DNA of 64,000 nt, taken from UBA1479 sp963976055 (GTDB lineage Bacteria; Pseudomonadota; Alphaproteobacteria; Rhodospirillales; Casp-alpha2). Each line of letters begins with the position of its first letter. The stretch's first letter is position 1. Where the stretch lies: the NCBI GenBank assembly GCA_963976055.1, contig CAXBJB010000005.1:1-64000 (forward strand). The letters run 5' to 3'. Positions 10,900 through 21,453 of the stretch are shown here, one piece after another. The notes under the pieces are model-generated. The model saw nothing but the letters and a program-made list of their open reading frames with translations. It searched no databases and had not been told where the DNA came from. Made by a program: the position numbers and the translations under genes.

Positions 10900-11966
10900 G
10901 CGATCTCGGCCAGGCGACTTGCCTGGTCTTCGCTGATCAACGCGTCCATCAGCTCGTCCAAGTCGCCGTCCATCACCCGATCCAGCTTGTGCAGGGTCAG
11001 GTTGATGCGGTGGTCGGTGACCCGGCCCTGGGGGAAATTGTAGGTGCGGATGCGTTCCGACCGGTCGCCGGACCCGACCTGGCCCTTGCGCTGGGCGGCG
11101 CGGGCGTCGTCGCGGATTTGGCGTTCGCGTTCGTACAGCCGCGCGCGCAGCACCTTCATGGCTTTGGCCCGGTTCTTGTGCTGGGATTTCTCGTCCTGTT
11201 GAATGACCACCAGGCCCGTCGGCAGGTGGGTGATGCGCACCGCGGAATCGGTGGTGTTGACCGACTGCCCGCCGGGGCCGGACGCACGGAACACGTCGAT
11301 GCGCAGTTCCTTTTCGTCGATGTCGATGTCGACCTCCTCGGCCTCGGGCATGACCGCGACGGTCGCCGCCGAGGTATGGATGCGCCCGCCCGATTCCGTA
11401 ACTGGGATTCGCTGCACCCGGTGCACGCCGGATTCGAACTTGAGCCGCGCGAACACATCCGTGCCCGAGATCGTGGCGATGGCTTCCTTGTAGCCGCCGA
11501 TGCCGGTTTCGTTGACGCTGATGACCTCGAATCGCCAGCGATGGGTTTCCGCGTAACGCTGGTACATGCGGAACAGGTCGGCGGCGAACAGCGCCGCCTC
11601 GTCGCCGCCGGTGCCGGCCCGTACTTCGAGGATCGCGTTCTTCTCGTCGGCCTCGTCCTTGGGTAGCAGCATCAACTGCACCTGGCGCTCCAGGTCCGGC
11701 AGGGTTTCCTTCAGTTCCTGGAATTCTTCCTCGGCCAGTTCGCGCATGTCGCGGTCGGTCGCCGGGTCGGCCAGCAGGTCGGCCATGCCCTGGGCGTCGG
11801 CCTGGGCCTTGCGGTAGGCCTTGACCGCCGCGACCACGGGGCCCAGGTCGGAATATTCCTTGCCCAGCTTGGCGATCTTGTCGCCGCCGGCGCCGCCCTC
11901 CGACATCAGGGCTTCCAGTTCCTTGTAGCGGGTCAGCACCCGGTCCAGGCTCTCGTTCAGGCTCAC
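10896..11966 (-). CDS. prfA: Peptide chain release factor 1
   Basis: A 356-residue class I release factor reading UAA and UAG. The stop-codon selectivity tripeptide is PVT at residues 188-190 (PxT as in RF1, PAT in E. coli), and the catalytic GGQ is at 232-234 in SGPGGQSVNTTDSAVR. The start is GTG, directly abutting the TAA of hemA with no spacer; MSLNESLDRVLTRYKELE matches family N-termini. Position in the hemA-prfA-prmC order is the same as in many bacteria, including E. coli. Confidence 0.96.
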   Translation of the reverse strand: MSLNESLDRVLTRYKELEALMSEGGAGGDKIAKLGKEYSDLGPVVAAVKAYRKAQADAQGMADLLADPATDRDMRELAEEEFQELKETLPDLERQVQLMLLPKDEADEKNAILEVRAGTGGDEAALFAADLFRMYQRYAETHRWRFEVISVNETGIGGYKEAIATISGTDVFARLKFESGVHRVQRIPVTESGGRIHTSAATVAVMPEAEEVDIDIDEKELRIDVFRASGPGGQSVNTTDSAVRITHLPTGLVVIQQDEKSQHKNRAKAMKVLRARLYERERQIRDDARAAQRKGQVGSGDRSERIRTYNFPQGRVTDHRINLTLHKLDRVMDGDLDELMDALISEDQASRLAEIA

Positions 11967-13268
11967 TTAACCGTTCTCCTTGCTGCCGCCCGTGCCGCCA
12001 TCGGCATCGGGGGGATCGGGCTGAAACAGATGGGCGATCAGGCGTTCCGCCGCCGCCAGGTCCAGGTCGGCCTCGGCCGCCGCGCGGCGCAGCCGCGTCG
12101 AGGGCCCGTGCAGCAGGCGTGCCACCAGCAGATGCGTCGCCTTTTCCGCGTCGCCGCCGGCCTCCAAAAGGGCCTGGGCGCGTTGATCCTCGAAATAGCG
12201 GCGCAGGCCCGCGACCAGCGGCCCCGCGTCCCGTTCCCGGCGACCGTTGAGGAACGCCCGCACTTCCTCGTCGACGATGCGCTGGGCCGCCTGGGCCTCG
12301 GCGCCGCGCCCGACCAGCCCTGCCATGGCGATGCGTTCCAGATCGCCGAAGTCATAGACGTAGGCGTCGTCCAAATCATGGACCGCCGGGTCCACGTCGC
12401 CGGGCACCGCCGTATCGACGACAAGGATGGGCCGCCGCCGCCGCGCCTTGAGCGCCGCCGCCACCAGGCTTTTCTCAACGATCCGCCCGCCGCCGCCCAA
12501 GGCCGCGATGAGGACGTCCGTCTTGGGCACCAGGCCGGCAAGATTTTCGAACAGATCGTAATTGCAGTTCAGCACCCGCGCCGTGCGCTTGGCCCGGCGT
12601 TCGCGGGGATGGATCACGGTCAGGTTGGTGAGACCTTCGCCGATCATGTCCTCGGCCACCATCTCGCCCATGTCGCCGGCCCCGACCAGCAACGCCGACA
12701 CGTCCTCCAGATCGCCGTGCAGATCCTGAACCAGCATGGTCGCCACGGCGGCGATGGACACCGGACCTTCGCCAACGCCGGTTTCCGTGCGCACCCGCTT
12801 GGCGGCACCGTAGGCCGCCTGTAACAGGGCTTCGAGCACGCCGGCAGGCAGGCCCGCCTCCTTGGCCAGGCGGTGAGCCGCCTTGACCTGACCCAGGACC
12901 TGGGGCTCGCCGATCACCAGACTGGCGAGCGAGGCCGTAATGTTGAATAGATGCAGGACCGCCGCCTCGTCGATGGCGATGTGGGCCTGGGCCTTGAGAT
13001 CGGCGAGCGGCACCTGGGTTTCCGCCGCCAGCACACCGAGCGCCCTGTCCGCCGCCGCCGCCGGATCGGGATCGGCGCCCACCACCTCGACCCGGTCGCA
13101 GGTCGACAGCAGAACCGCCTCCGCCACGCCGGCATCGCGCAGGCGGGCCAGCACGCCGGGCACGGCGTCGTCCTCAATGAACATCTGGTCACGCAGACCG
13201 AGGGAACTTGTCCGGTGATTGACCCCGGCCACGAAGGGCCGGGCGGAATGCGCGCGGTCTTCGGGCAT
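11967..13268 (-). CDS. hemA: Glutamyl-tRNA reductase
   Basis: A 433-residue NADPH-dependent enzyme that reduces glutamyl-tRNA to glutamate-1-semialdehyde, the first step of C5 haem synthesis. The catalytic Cys57 lies in STCDRVEVV, where the usual asparagine after Cys is Asp. The substrate-binding GEPQVLGQVK is intact, the NADPH-binding segment begins LLVGAGDMGEM, and a C-terminal dimerisation helix is present. Most alphaproteobacteria make 5-aminolevulinate by the C4 route (ALA synthase), so a C5 enzyme is a notable lineage trait; Rhodospirillales with both are known. Twelve bases separate it from hisS. Confidence 0.93.
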   Translation of the reverse strand: MPEDRAHSARPFVAGVNHRTSSLGLRDQMFIEDDAVPGVLARLRDAGVAEAVLLSTCDRVEVVGADPDPAAAADRALGVLAAETQVPLADLKAQAHIAIDEAAVLHLFNITASLASLVIGEPQVLGQVKAAHRLAKEAGLPAGVLEALLQAAYGAAKRVRTETGVGEGPVSIAAVATMLVQDLHGDLEDVSALLVGAGDMGEMVAEDMIGEGLTNLTVIHPRERRAKRTARVLNCNYDLFENLAGLVPKTDVLIAALGGGGRIVEKSLVAAALKARRRRPILVVDTAVPGDVDPAVHDLDDAYVYDFGDLERIAMAGLVGRGAEAQAAQRIVDEEVRAFLNGRRERDAGPLVAGLRRYFEDQRAQALLEAGGDAEKATHLLVARLLHGPSTRLRRAAAEADLDLAAAERLIAHLFQPDPPDADGGTGGSKENG

Positions 13269-13280
13269 GGGGTAGCCTCG

Positions 13281-14525
13281 CTAGAAGTGAAGCTTCAGGG
13301 TTTCAACGATATCGGAGAGTTTGACTTCGGCCTGGGTGCCGGTTTCCATATTGCGCAGGGTCGCCGCCCCCCGCGCCAGTTCGTCGGAGCCCAGGATCAG
13401 CACGGCCTTGGCGTTCGCTTTGTCGGCCCGCGCCAGGCGTTTCTTCAGGTTGCCGGAATAGCCCATGTCGACCGTATGGCCGGACCGGCGCAGGTCGAGG
13501 GCGGCCTTCATGGCCGGCGCCAGGGCATCATCGCCCATGGGAATGATCACGATGGGACGTTCCGCCGCCGGCGACGTGCCGATCATCATGGCCAACCGTT
13601 CGACCCCGGCGGCCCAGCCGATACCCGGCGTCGCGCGGCCGCCCATCTGTTCCATCAGGCCGTCATAGCGCCCGCCGGCCAGCACCGTGCCCTGGGCGCC
13701 CAAAGTGCCGGTGACGAATTCGAAAGCGGTATGGGAGTAATAATCCAGGCCGCGCACCAGACGGGGCTGCACCTCATAGGCGATGTCCAGGGCGTCGAGC
13801 CCGGCCAGAACGTCGTCGAAGAATTTGCGCGAGGCGTCGTTCAGGTGTTCCTGCAACAGCGGCGCCGAGGACATGATCTCCTGGTCGCCCGTGTCCTTGG
13901 AATCGAAGATGCGCAGCGGGTTCTTGTCCATGCGTGTGCGGCTGTCCTCGGACAGGTCGTTGCGGTACGTGGCCAGATAGTCCAGCAGCACGCCCCGGTA
14001 GGCCTGCCGGCTGTCCGGGTCGCCCAGGGTATTGAGTTCCAGCCGCACGTCCTTGGCCACGCCGAGATCGTCCAGGATATGAGCGGCCAGCGCGATGACC
14101 TCGATATCCGCCTGGGCGCCCGGCACGCCCAGGATTTCCACGTCGATCTGGTGGAACTGGCGCAGGCGGCCCTTTTGCGGTCGTTCGTGGCGGAACACGG
14201 GACCGCGGGCGAAGAACTTCAGCGGCGCTTCCTGGGCCAGGCCGTTCGACATGAAGGCGCGCGCGATGCCCGCCGTGAATTCGGGACGCAGGGTGATGGA
14301 ATCGCCGCCCCGGTCGTCGAAGGTGTACATTTCCTTCGTCACCACGTCGGACGTTTCGCCGAGGGTGCGCGAGAACACTTCCGTGAACTCGAAGATCGGC
14401 GGGGTCATTTCCTGGAACCCGTGACGCGCGGCCAGCGCCGCCGCCCGGTCACAAATGTGACGGTGCAGGCGGAAATCGTCGGCCAGGATGTCGTGGGTCC
14501 CGCGAACGGGTTGCAGGTCTGCCAT
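13281..14525 (-). CDS. hisS: Histidyl-tRNA synthetase
   Basis: A 414-residue class II aminoacyl-tRNA synthetase. Motif 2 is FRHERPQKGRLRQFHQ, the histidine-specific motif LVRGLDYYSHTAFEF is complete, and motif 3 is GGRYDGLMEQMGG...GIGWAAGVERL. The C-terminal anticodon-binding domain runs from about residue 320. It follows ispG by 14 bases, the rodZ-ispG-hisS order also found in gammaproteobacteria. Confidence 0.96.
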   Translation of the reverse strand: MADLQPVRGTHDILADDFRLHRHICDRAAALAARHGFQEMTPPIFEFTEVFSRTLGETSDVVTKEMYTFDDRGGDSITLRPEFTAGIARAFMSNGLAQEAPLKFFARGPVFRHERPQKGRLRQFHQIDVEILGVPGAQADIEVIALAAHILDDLGVAKDVRLELNTLGDPDSRQAYRGVLLDYLATYRNDLSEDSRTRMDKNPLRIFDSKDTGDQEIMSSAPLLQEHLNDASRKFFDDVLAGLDALDIAYEVQPRLVRGLDYYSHTAFEFVTGTLGAQGTVLAGGRYDGLMEQMGGRATPGIGWAAGVERLAMMIGTSPAAERPIVIIPMGDDALAPAMKAALDLRRSGHTVDMGYSGNLKKRLARADKANAKAVLILGSDELARGAATLRNMETGTQAEVKLSDIVETLKLHF

Positions 14526-14539
14526 CGCCGCCGGTCCCG

Positions 14540-15844
<1,305 letters not shown>

Positions 15845-16018
15845 GAAAGTGGATCCTTTAAACGCTCAACGGCAACCTACATGGGCCCGGCCACGGCGGC
15901 GCACAAGCGAGAAACCGCGCCAGCACAGCCCGTGGGCCATGTTTTGCCCGACGCCCGGCCCGCGGTCAACGGTCGTGACGGCCCCGTCCGCCGGAATGGC
16001 CGGCCGGTTCGCGGCGGG

Positions 16019-17353
16019 TCAACGGAAAACGGCGGTGCCGGCCTTAAGGCGTTCGGGGTCGAGCAGCACGTTGCGCACGACCTCGCCGCTGGCGCCGACC
16101 GCCGGGGCGTTGGCGCCATCGACGGTGATGGTCAGGCCGCCGGCGTTGCCGGTCTTCAGCTTGAGGTCGGGCCGGTCGGGCACGGCATAGGATTCGCCGG
16201 CGCGCAGCAACTTGCCCCAGACCCAGGCATCGGTGCCCTGCTCGCGGACTTCGACCCAGCTGTCGCTGATCGCCGTCAGGACGATGCGGGCTTCGGCGGT
16301 TTCGGCCGGGGTGCTGGCGACTTCCGTCGCCGCCGGCGTGGACGTGGTTTCCGAAGCCTCGGCGGCCGGGGCCGGCATGCCCGATGCGACCGGCGCCGGG
16401 GGCGCGGGCAGTTCGGCGGTTTCCACGGGCTGGGCAATGGATTCGGGCGGGCGCACGGTTTCCGTTTCCCTCACCGGCGTAGCCGCAGGTGCGGATTCCG
16501 GCGTCGGGGACACGGCGGCGGGTTCGCTGGCCGGCGTGGCGGTGACGACGGGTTCGGTCGCCGGTGCGGGTACCGGCGCCGTCTGCGCCAATTCCGGCTG
16601 CGTCTGTTCCATCGGGCTCTCAGTCGGGCTCGCAGGGGCGGGGCCCGACGCCGTTTCGACCGCAACGGCCGGCCGATCGGCAACCTGGGCAGCGGAGGTT
16701 TGGGCGGCAGTGTCCTCGCCTGTCGGCGCGGTCGGTTCCGTGGCCACTTCGGTCGCGGCCGCCGGTTCCGGCGTGGCTTCGGATGTCGGCGCGGAAGATG
16801 TTGGCGTGGGCTTGTCGGCGGCAACGGCCTGACTGCGGTCCGGGCCGCCGTTTTCCGCACCGCCCGGCAGCAGGGCCGCGAGGCGCGCGGGCACGGGTTC
16901 GATCCATTGCTTGAAGAAATCGTTGTCGACAGTCGAACTGTACCAGCCGCCGTAGGCGATGACGCCGATCACCACGCCGAGAAACACAACGGCACCCCGC
17001 GGGATGCCCGTCTCGGACATCGGCGACGGGAACACCAGATCGGCCTTGGGCGTCTTGCCCGGCTGCAGGGTCTGTTCGCCCTTGAAGCGGCGCACCACTT
17101 CGTCCGAATCCAGGCCCAGGTAATCCGCATAGGTGCGGATGAAGCCGACCGCGTAGGTGGCGCCTGGAAGCTGGTCGAAATTGCCGTCCTCGATGGCCTG
17201 CAAGTGACGGCGGCGAATGCGCAGAACCTGGGCGATGACGTCCAGGTCTTCGCCGCAGCGCAGCCGCGAGGCCCGCAACAGCCCCCCGACGCCCGTACGG
17301 TGATCAGTGGCGGCGCCCCCCGGCGTCGCCCGTGAGATGGGATCGTGGTTCAC
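16019..17353 (-). CDS. RodZ-like protein: helix-turn-helix, one membrane helix, DUF4115
   Basis: A 444-residue protein laid out as RodZ, the MreB-linked cell-shape factor. A cytoplasmic HTH_25 domain (about 15-85, with LDVIAQVLRIRRRHLQAIE and YAVGFIRTYADYLGL), one membrane helix (about 122-142), a long Pro/Ala/Thr-rich periplasmic linker of about 200 residues, and a C-terminal DUF4115 domain (SWVEVREQG...LLRAGESYAVP). Gene order rodZ-ispG-hisS supports the identity. A GTG at 17353 with AGGGGTGA upstream is preferred; the frame extends to 17467 without homology. The linker is rich in near-repeats and may vary in length. Confidence 0.82.
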   Translation of the reverse strand: MNHDPISRATPGGAATDHRTGVGGLLRASRLRCGEDLDVIAQVLRIRRRHLQAIEDGNFDQLPGATYAVGFIRTYADYLGLDSDEVVRRFKGEQTLQPGKTPKADLVFPSPMSETGIPRGAVVFLGVVIGVIAYGGWYSSTVDNDFFKQWIEPVPARLAALLPGGAENGGPDRSQAVAADKPTPTSSAPTSEATPEPAAATEVATEPTAPTGEDTAAQTSAAQVADRPAVAVETASGPAPASPTESPMEQTQPELAQTAPVPAPATEPVVTATPASEPAAVSPTPESAPAATPVRETETVRPPESIAQPVETAELPAPPAPVASGMPAPAAEASETTSTPAATEVASTPAETAEARIVLTAISDSWVEVREQGTDAWVWGKLLRAGESYAVPDRPDLKLKTGNAGGLTITVDGANAPAVGASGEVVRNVLLDPERLKAGTAVFR

Positions 17354-17516
17354 GCGTAGGTCACCCCTTTGCCCCAACGTCCGCCTCTTGGAATCCCGAC
17401 GCGCGGGCAACCCGAAACCGGAGCCCGGCGGCTGGATGGCTGCAGCGACGACGCCCCCCAGGGTCACGCGGCGGCCGAATTAAAAGGCGAATCGTCTCGT
17501 CTTTTCCGCAGGTTTA

Positions 17517-17546
17517 ATAATCCCACAAAAATTCATGTAGATTCAA
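17517..17546 (-). promoter_or_regulatory. Candidate sigma-70 promoter for rodZ-ispG-hisS-hemA-prfA-prmC
   Basis: In an AT-rich pocket, the minus strand carries TTGAAT (17546-17541), an 18-base spacer and GATTAT (17522-17517). This would start a transcript about 150 bases before the rodZ-like gene and could serve the whole tightly packed six-gene series behind it. Confidence 0.45.
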
Positions 17547-17563
17547 GAAGAAAACCGATTGCT

Positions 17564-19909
17564 TTAAACCATTACACCATGATCGGCGGCAAAGGCCCTC
17601 AATTTCTCCCGAAGCGAATGGGCCGGCGACTGCGACAGCCCGGAAAGATAGCTTTCCAAGGCCCCCACGTCGAGCGAGCGGACCATGGCCTTGACCGGCC
17701 CGATCGACGGCGCCGACATGGACAGATTGCGGTATCCCAGCCCGATCAACGTCATGGCGGCCAGCGGATCGCCGGCCATCTCGCCGCACAGGCTCAGGTC
17801 GGTCTGGGTTTCCGCGCAGTGCCGCGCGACCTGGCCCAGGAAGTTGATGGCGGCGGGGGCCAGATCGTCGTAACGGGACGCGACCATGGGGTTGCCGCGG
17901 TCGGCGGCGAACAGAAACTGCAGCATGTCGTTGGAGCCGACGGAAATGAAATCGACCCGCTTGGTCAGGGCCGGCAGCTGGAAAATCAGGCCCGGCACTT
18001 CGAGCATCACCCCGGCCCGCACGGTGGACGGCATCAGCTGGCTGCGGCGGCGCGCGCGGGTCAGTTCGACGTCCAGCAGTTTTTTCGCCATGTCGAATTC
18101 GGCGACTTCCGTGACCATGGGGAACATCACGCGCAAGGTCTTGCCCGCCGCCGCGCGGATCAGGGAGCGCAACTGGTCGCGCATTAGCGCCGGGCGGTCA
18201 AGCGATACCCGGATCGCCCGCCAGCCCATGGCGGGGTTTTCCTCGGATTCCTCGGCGTCCCAATAGGGCAGCACCTTGTCGCCGCCCGCATCCAGGGTGC
18301 GGAAGGTCACCGGACGGTCGCCGGCACGCTCGTAAACCGTGGCATAGATTTCCTGCTGGCGGTCGACGGTCGGGGTTTCCGATTCCACCATGAAGGGGAT
18401 TTCCGTGCGGAACAGGCCGATACCGATGGCCCCCGTATGGTCCAGGTGCATGAGGTCCACGCGCAGCCCGGCGTTGAGCAACAGGTTGACCGCGATGCCA
18501 TCCTTGGTCACCGACGGCTGATCCTTCAATTCCGCGTACTGGGCGCGCTGTTCGGCGCGCAGCCGCATGCTGTCCTCGAAGGTGATGCGGATGTCCTCGC
18601 CGGGACGCAGATAGACTTGGCCATGGTCACCGTCGACGATCAGAGGGTCGCCTTCTTCGACCCGATCGAGAATATTGTCGAGCCGTCCGACCACGGGCAG
18701 GTCGAGCGCGCGGGCGACAATGGCGACATGGGCGTTGGGCGAGCCTTCGGCCAGGACCAGGCCGCGCAATTTCTGGCTATCGTAGTCCAGCAGTTGCGCC
18801 GGGCCCATGTTGCGGGCGATCAGGATCGCGTTATCCGGCATTTCGCGAGGCCCTGGTTCGGCCCCCATCAGGTGCTGGGTCAGGCGGTAGCCTAGATCGT
18901 CCAGATCGTGCGCCCGCTCGCGCAGGTAGGGATCGTCGATCCCGGCCATGCGGGCGCGCAGGTCGTTCTGCACGCGCTGCACGGCGGCTTCCGCGGACAG
19001 GCCGGTAAGAATGGCGTCCTCGATGCGCGACAGCCAACCCGCGTCCTGGGCGATCAAGCGGTAGGTTTCCAGGATGTCGCGATGTTCGCCGCCCTTGGCC
19101 ATGTCGTCTGAGGCCAGCATGTCGTCGAGCGCGCCATGCATGGCCTTGAACGCCTCGTGCAGGCGCTCGCGTTCCGCCGCCGGATCGTCACCGACGATCC
19201 GTTCGATGTACAGGTGCGGGCGGTGCAGGACGGCCACGCCGATACCGATGCCGCCGTTGAGCTTCAGCCCCTCGATGCGCAACGGCTTCAGCGCGATGCC
19301 GTCGACCGGCAGCAGTTCGTCCGCCGCCACCAGGTCGCCGCCGGCGACCAGTTCGGCCAACACCATGGCGACGGTCTGAAGGGTTTCGACCTCCTCGTCC
19401 TCGTAGGCGCGGCGCGTGCGGTTCTGCACCACGAGAACGCCAGTGACCCGTCCACCGCGCAGAACCGGCACGCCCATCAGGGAATGGAACAGCTCTTCCC
19501 CGGTTTCCGGGCGGTAGGCGAAACTGGGGTGCGATTGCGCATCCTCAAGGGCAAAGGGCAGCGCATGGGCGGCGATTTCACCGACCAGGCCTTCACCGAC
19601 ACGCAGGCGGGTTTTATGCACGGCATCCTTGCGCAGGCCCTGCGTGGCGAACAGTTCGAGCACGTCACCGGCGCGGCGCAAGTAGATGGAACAGACTTCG
19701 GCGACCATTTCGAGGGCGATCACCTGGACGATCTGATCCAGGCGTTCCTGCGCCGTCGCCGCCGCCGCCATGACGGCGCGGACCCGGCTGAGCATGCGCC
19801 GGGGCACGGGCGAGACGTCGGTCCGCCGGCGGCCGACGACGGGCGTTTTCTTCGGCACCTGCCCCCCCGTCTTGGCGGCCGGGTTTTGCGGGTTCGACTT
19901 GTCGTTCAC
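17564..19909 (-). CDS. ptsP: Phosphoenolpyruvate-protein phosphotransferase PtsP (EI-Ntr)
   Basis: A 781-residue enzyme I of the nitrogen PTS, passing phosphate from PEP to NPr. An N-terminal GAF domain (about 50-190, sensing glutamine in characterised homologues) precedes the EI module. The phosphohistidine region reads EGSPNAHVAIVARAL, and the PEP-binding end carries LSLCGEMAGDP. The regulatory cascade usually influences nitrogen use, polyhydroxyalkanoate storage and potassium transport. The start is uncertain: GTG at 19909 gives a normal length, while the frame is open to 19993. Conserved next to lysC. Confidence 0.93.
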   Translation of the reverse strand: MNDKSNPQNPAAKTGGQVPKKTPVVGRRRTDVSPVPRRMLSRVRAVMAAAATAQERLDQIVQVIALEMVAEVCSIYLRRAGDVLELFATQGLRKDAVHKTRLRVGEGLVGEIAAHALPFALEDAQSHPSFAYRPETGEELFHSLMGVPVLRGGRVTGVLVVQNRTRRAYEDEEVETLQTVAMVLAELVAGGDLVAADELLPVDGIALKPLRIEGLKLNGGIGIGVAVLHRPHLYIERIVGDDPAAERERLHEAFKAMHGALDDMLASDDMAKGGEHRDILETYRLIAQDAGWLSRIEDAILTGLSAEAAVQRVQNDLRARMAGIDDPYLRERAHDLDDLGYRLTQHLMGAEPGPREMPDNAILIARNMGPAQLLDYDSQKLRGLVLAEGSPNAHVAIVARALDLPVVGRLDNILDRVEEGDPLIVDGDHGQVYLRPGEDIRITFEDSMRLRAEQRAQYAELKDQPSVTKDGIAVNLLLNAGLRVDLMHLDHTGAIGIGLFRTEIPFMVESETPTVDRQQEIYATVYERAGDRPVTFRTLDAGGDKVLPYWDAEESEENPAMGWRAIRVSLDRPALMRDQLRSLIRAAAGKTLRVMFPMVTEVAEFDMAKKLLDVELTRARRRSQLMPSTVRAGVMLEVPGLIFQLPALTKRVDFISVGSNDMLQFLFAADRGNPMVASRYDDLAPAAINFLGQVARHCAETQTDLSLCGEMAGDPLAAMTLIGLGYRNLSMSAPSIGPVKAMVRSLDVGALESYLSGLSQSPAHSLREKLRAFAADHGVMV

Positions 19910-20033
19910 TGGATAAAGGACCCCTGCCTTGATCTGCACGCGCGGCCTGCCCGGGTCCGTTTCCCCCCCGGCGTCGCTATCATATAGGATCAAATTGCCG
20001 CGATGGCGACCGCGCTGCCGCCGGAAGTGTTCG

Positions 20034-20082
20034 CTGCCGGGGCCGTTGCCGTGCCGACACGGCCCCGGCAGGGCGCTTTTTT
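20034..20082 (+). terminator. Strong stem-loop with T tract, facing the plus strand
   Basis: A perfect 13-bp stem, CTGCCGGGGCCGT (20034-20046) with ACGGCCCCGGCAG (20059-20071), is followed on the plus strand by GGCGC and six T. Both flanking genes, lysC and ptsP, run on the minus strand, for which the hairpin lies just after the lysC stop but has A rather than T next to it. It could end lysC transcripts without a U tract, protect their 3' end, or stop antisense transcription entering lysC. Confidence 0.6.
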
Positions 20083-21301
20083 AGGCGGCGTCCAGCCCGT
20101 AGGCCGTATGCAGGGCGCGCACCGCCAGTTCGGTGTATTCCTCGGCGATCAGCACGCTGACCTTGATTTCCGAGGTCGAAATCACCTGGATGTTGATGCC
20201 CTTGTCGGCCAGGGTGCGGAACATGGTCTGGGCCACCCCCGCGTGCGAGCGCATGCCGACGCCGATAATGGAAATTTTCACCACGCCGTCCTTGGCGATC
20301 AGGTCCTCGTAGCCGATTTCGTCCTTTTTCGACTGGATGATCGACTTGGTGCGTTCCAGATCGGCCTTGGTCACCGTAAAGGTCATGTCCGTGGCCTTGC
20401 CGTCGGCGGATACGTTCTGCACGATCATGTCGACGTTGACGCTGGCCTCCGCGAGCGGGCCGAAGATGCCGGCCGCCACGCCGGGCCGGTCGGCGACGCG
20501 GACCAGGGTGATCTTGGCCTCGTCCCGGGAATAGGCGATACCGCTGACGACTTGCTTTTCCACGATTTCTTCCTCGTTCACAACCAGGGTGCCGCGCTCG
20601 GCGGAGAAGCTTGAGCGGACCTCCGTGCGCACCCCGTGGTTCATGGCCATCTCCACGGCGCGGGTCTGCAGGACCTTCGCACCCTGGGACGCCATCTCCA
20701 GCATTTCCTCGTAAGTGATCTTGTTCAGCTTGCGGGCCTTGGTGACGATCCGGGGGTCGCAGGTATAGACCCCGTCGACGTCCGTATAGATGTCGCAGCG
20801 GTGCGCCTTGAGCGCCGCCGCGAGCGCCACCGCCGAGGTGTCCGAGCCACCGCGGCCCAAAGTGGTGATGCGGCCGTCCGGGGCCACGCCCTGGAACCCG
20901 GGGACGACCACGACCTCGCCCTCCTGCAGGCGCGCCAGAATCTTATCCGTGTCGATGCTGGTGATGCGCGCCTTGGCATGGACGTCGTTGGTATGGATGG
21001 GAATCTGCCAGCCCTGCCAGGATCGTGCGGAAACGCCGATATCTTGCAACGCCAGGGCGAGAAGGCCCGACGTCACCTGTTCGCCGGAGGCGACGACGGC
21101 GTCGTATTCCCGGGCATCGTAGAGTTTGGAGATATTGTCCACATACCCGACGAGTTGATTGGTCACCCCGGCCATGGCCGACACCACCACGGCGATCTGG
21201 TGGCCCGCGTCGACCTCGGATTTCACGCGCTGCGCCACCGCCTTGATGCGGTCGATGTCAGCCACCGAAGTGCCGCCGAATTTCTGCACGATCAACGCCA
21301 T
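20081..21301 (-). CDS. lysC: Aspartate kinase
   Basis: A 406-residue aspartokinase, the first step to lysine, threonine, methionine and (through aspartate semialdehyde) ectoine. The kinase motif VQKFGGTSVADIDRI opens the protein, GRGGSDTSAVALAAAL is the nucleotide/substrate loop, and two C-terminal ACT domains (about 265-400) would give feedback control. Aspartate semialdehyde feeds EctB, encoded 23 kb away, but no dedicated ectoine aspartokinase is present there. Confidence 0.95.
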   Translation of the reverse strand: MALIVQKFGGTSVADIDRIKAVAQRVKSEVDAGHQIAVVVSAMAGVTNQLVGYVDNISKLYDAREYDAVVASGEQVTSGLLALALQDIGVSARSWQGWQIPIHTNDVHAKARITSIDTDKILARLQEGEVVVVPGFQGVAPDGRITTLGRGGSDTSAVALAAALKAHRCDIYTDVDGVYTCDPRIVTKARKLNKITYEEMLEMASQGAKVLQTRAVEMAMNHGVRTEVRSSFSAERGTLVVNEEEIVEKQVVSGIAYSRDEAKITLVRVADRPGVAAGIFGPLAEASVNVDMIVQNVSADGKATDMTFTVTKADLERTKSIIQSKKDEIGYEDLIAKDGVVKISIIGVGMRSHAGVAQTMFRTLADKGINIQVISTSEIKVSVLIAEEYTELAVRALHTAYGLDAA

Positions 21302-21453
21302 GGAACCGGTGTTTCTCCCGATTGCTGAAAGATGCCCGAAAACCCGAAAGTTCCGTCGGAATTACTTGCCCTTGTCTGCCGGGCGGCGCCTTCTTACTCT
21401 TAATCGGCGTTGCGGGCAAGGTGCCCGCGCCGCCAACAACGCAAAGGCCCCTT

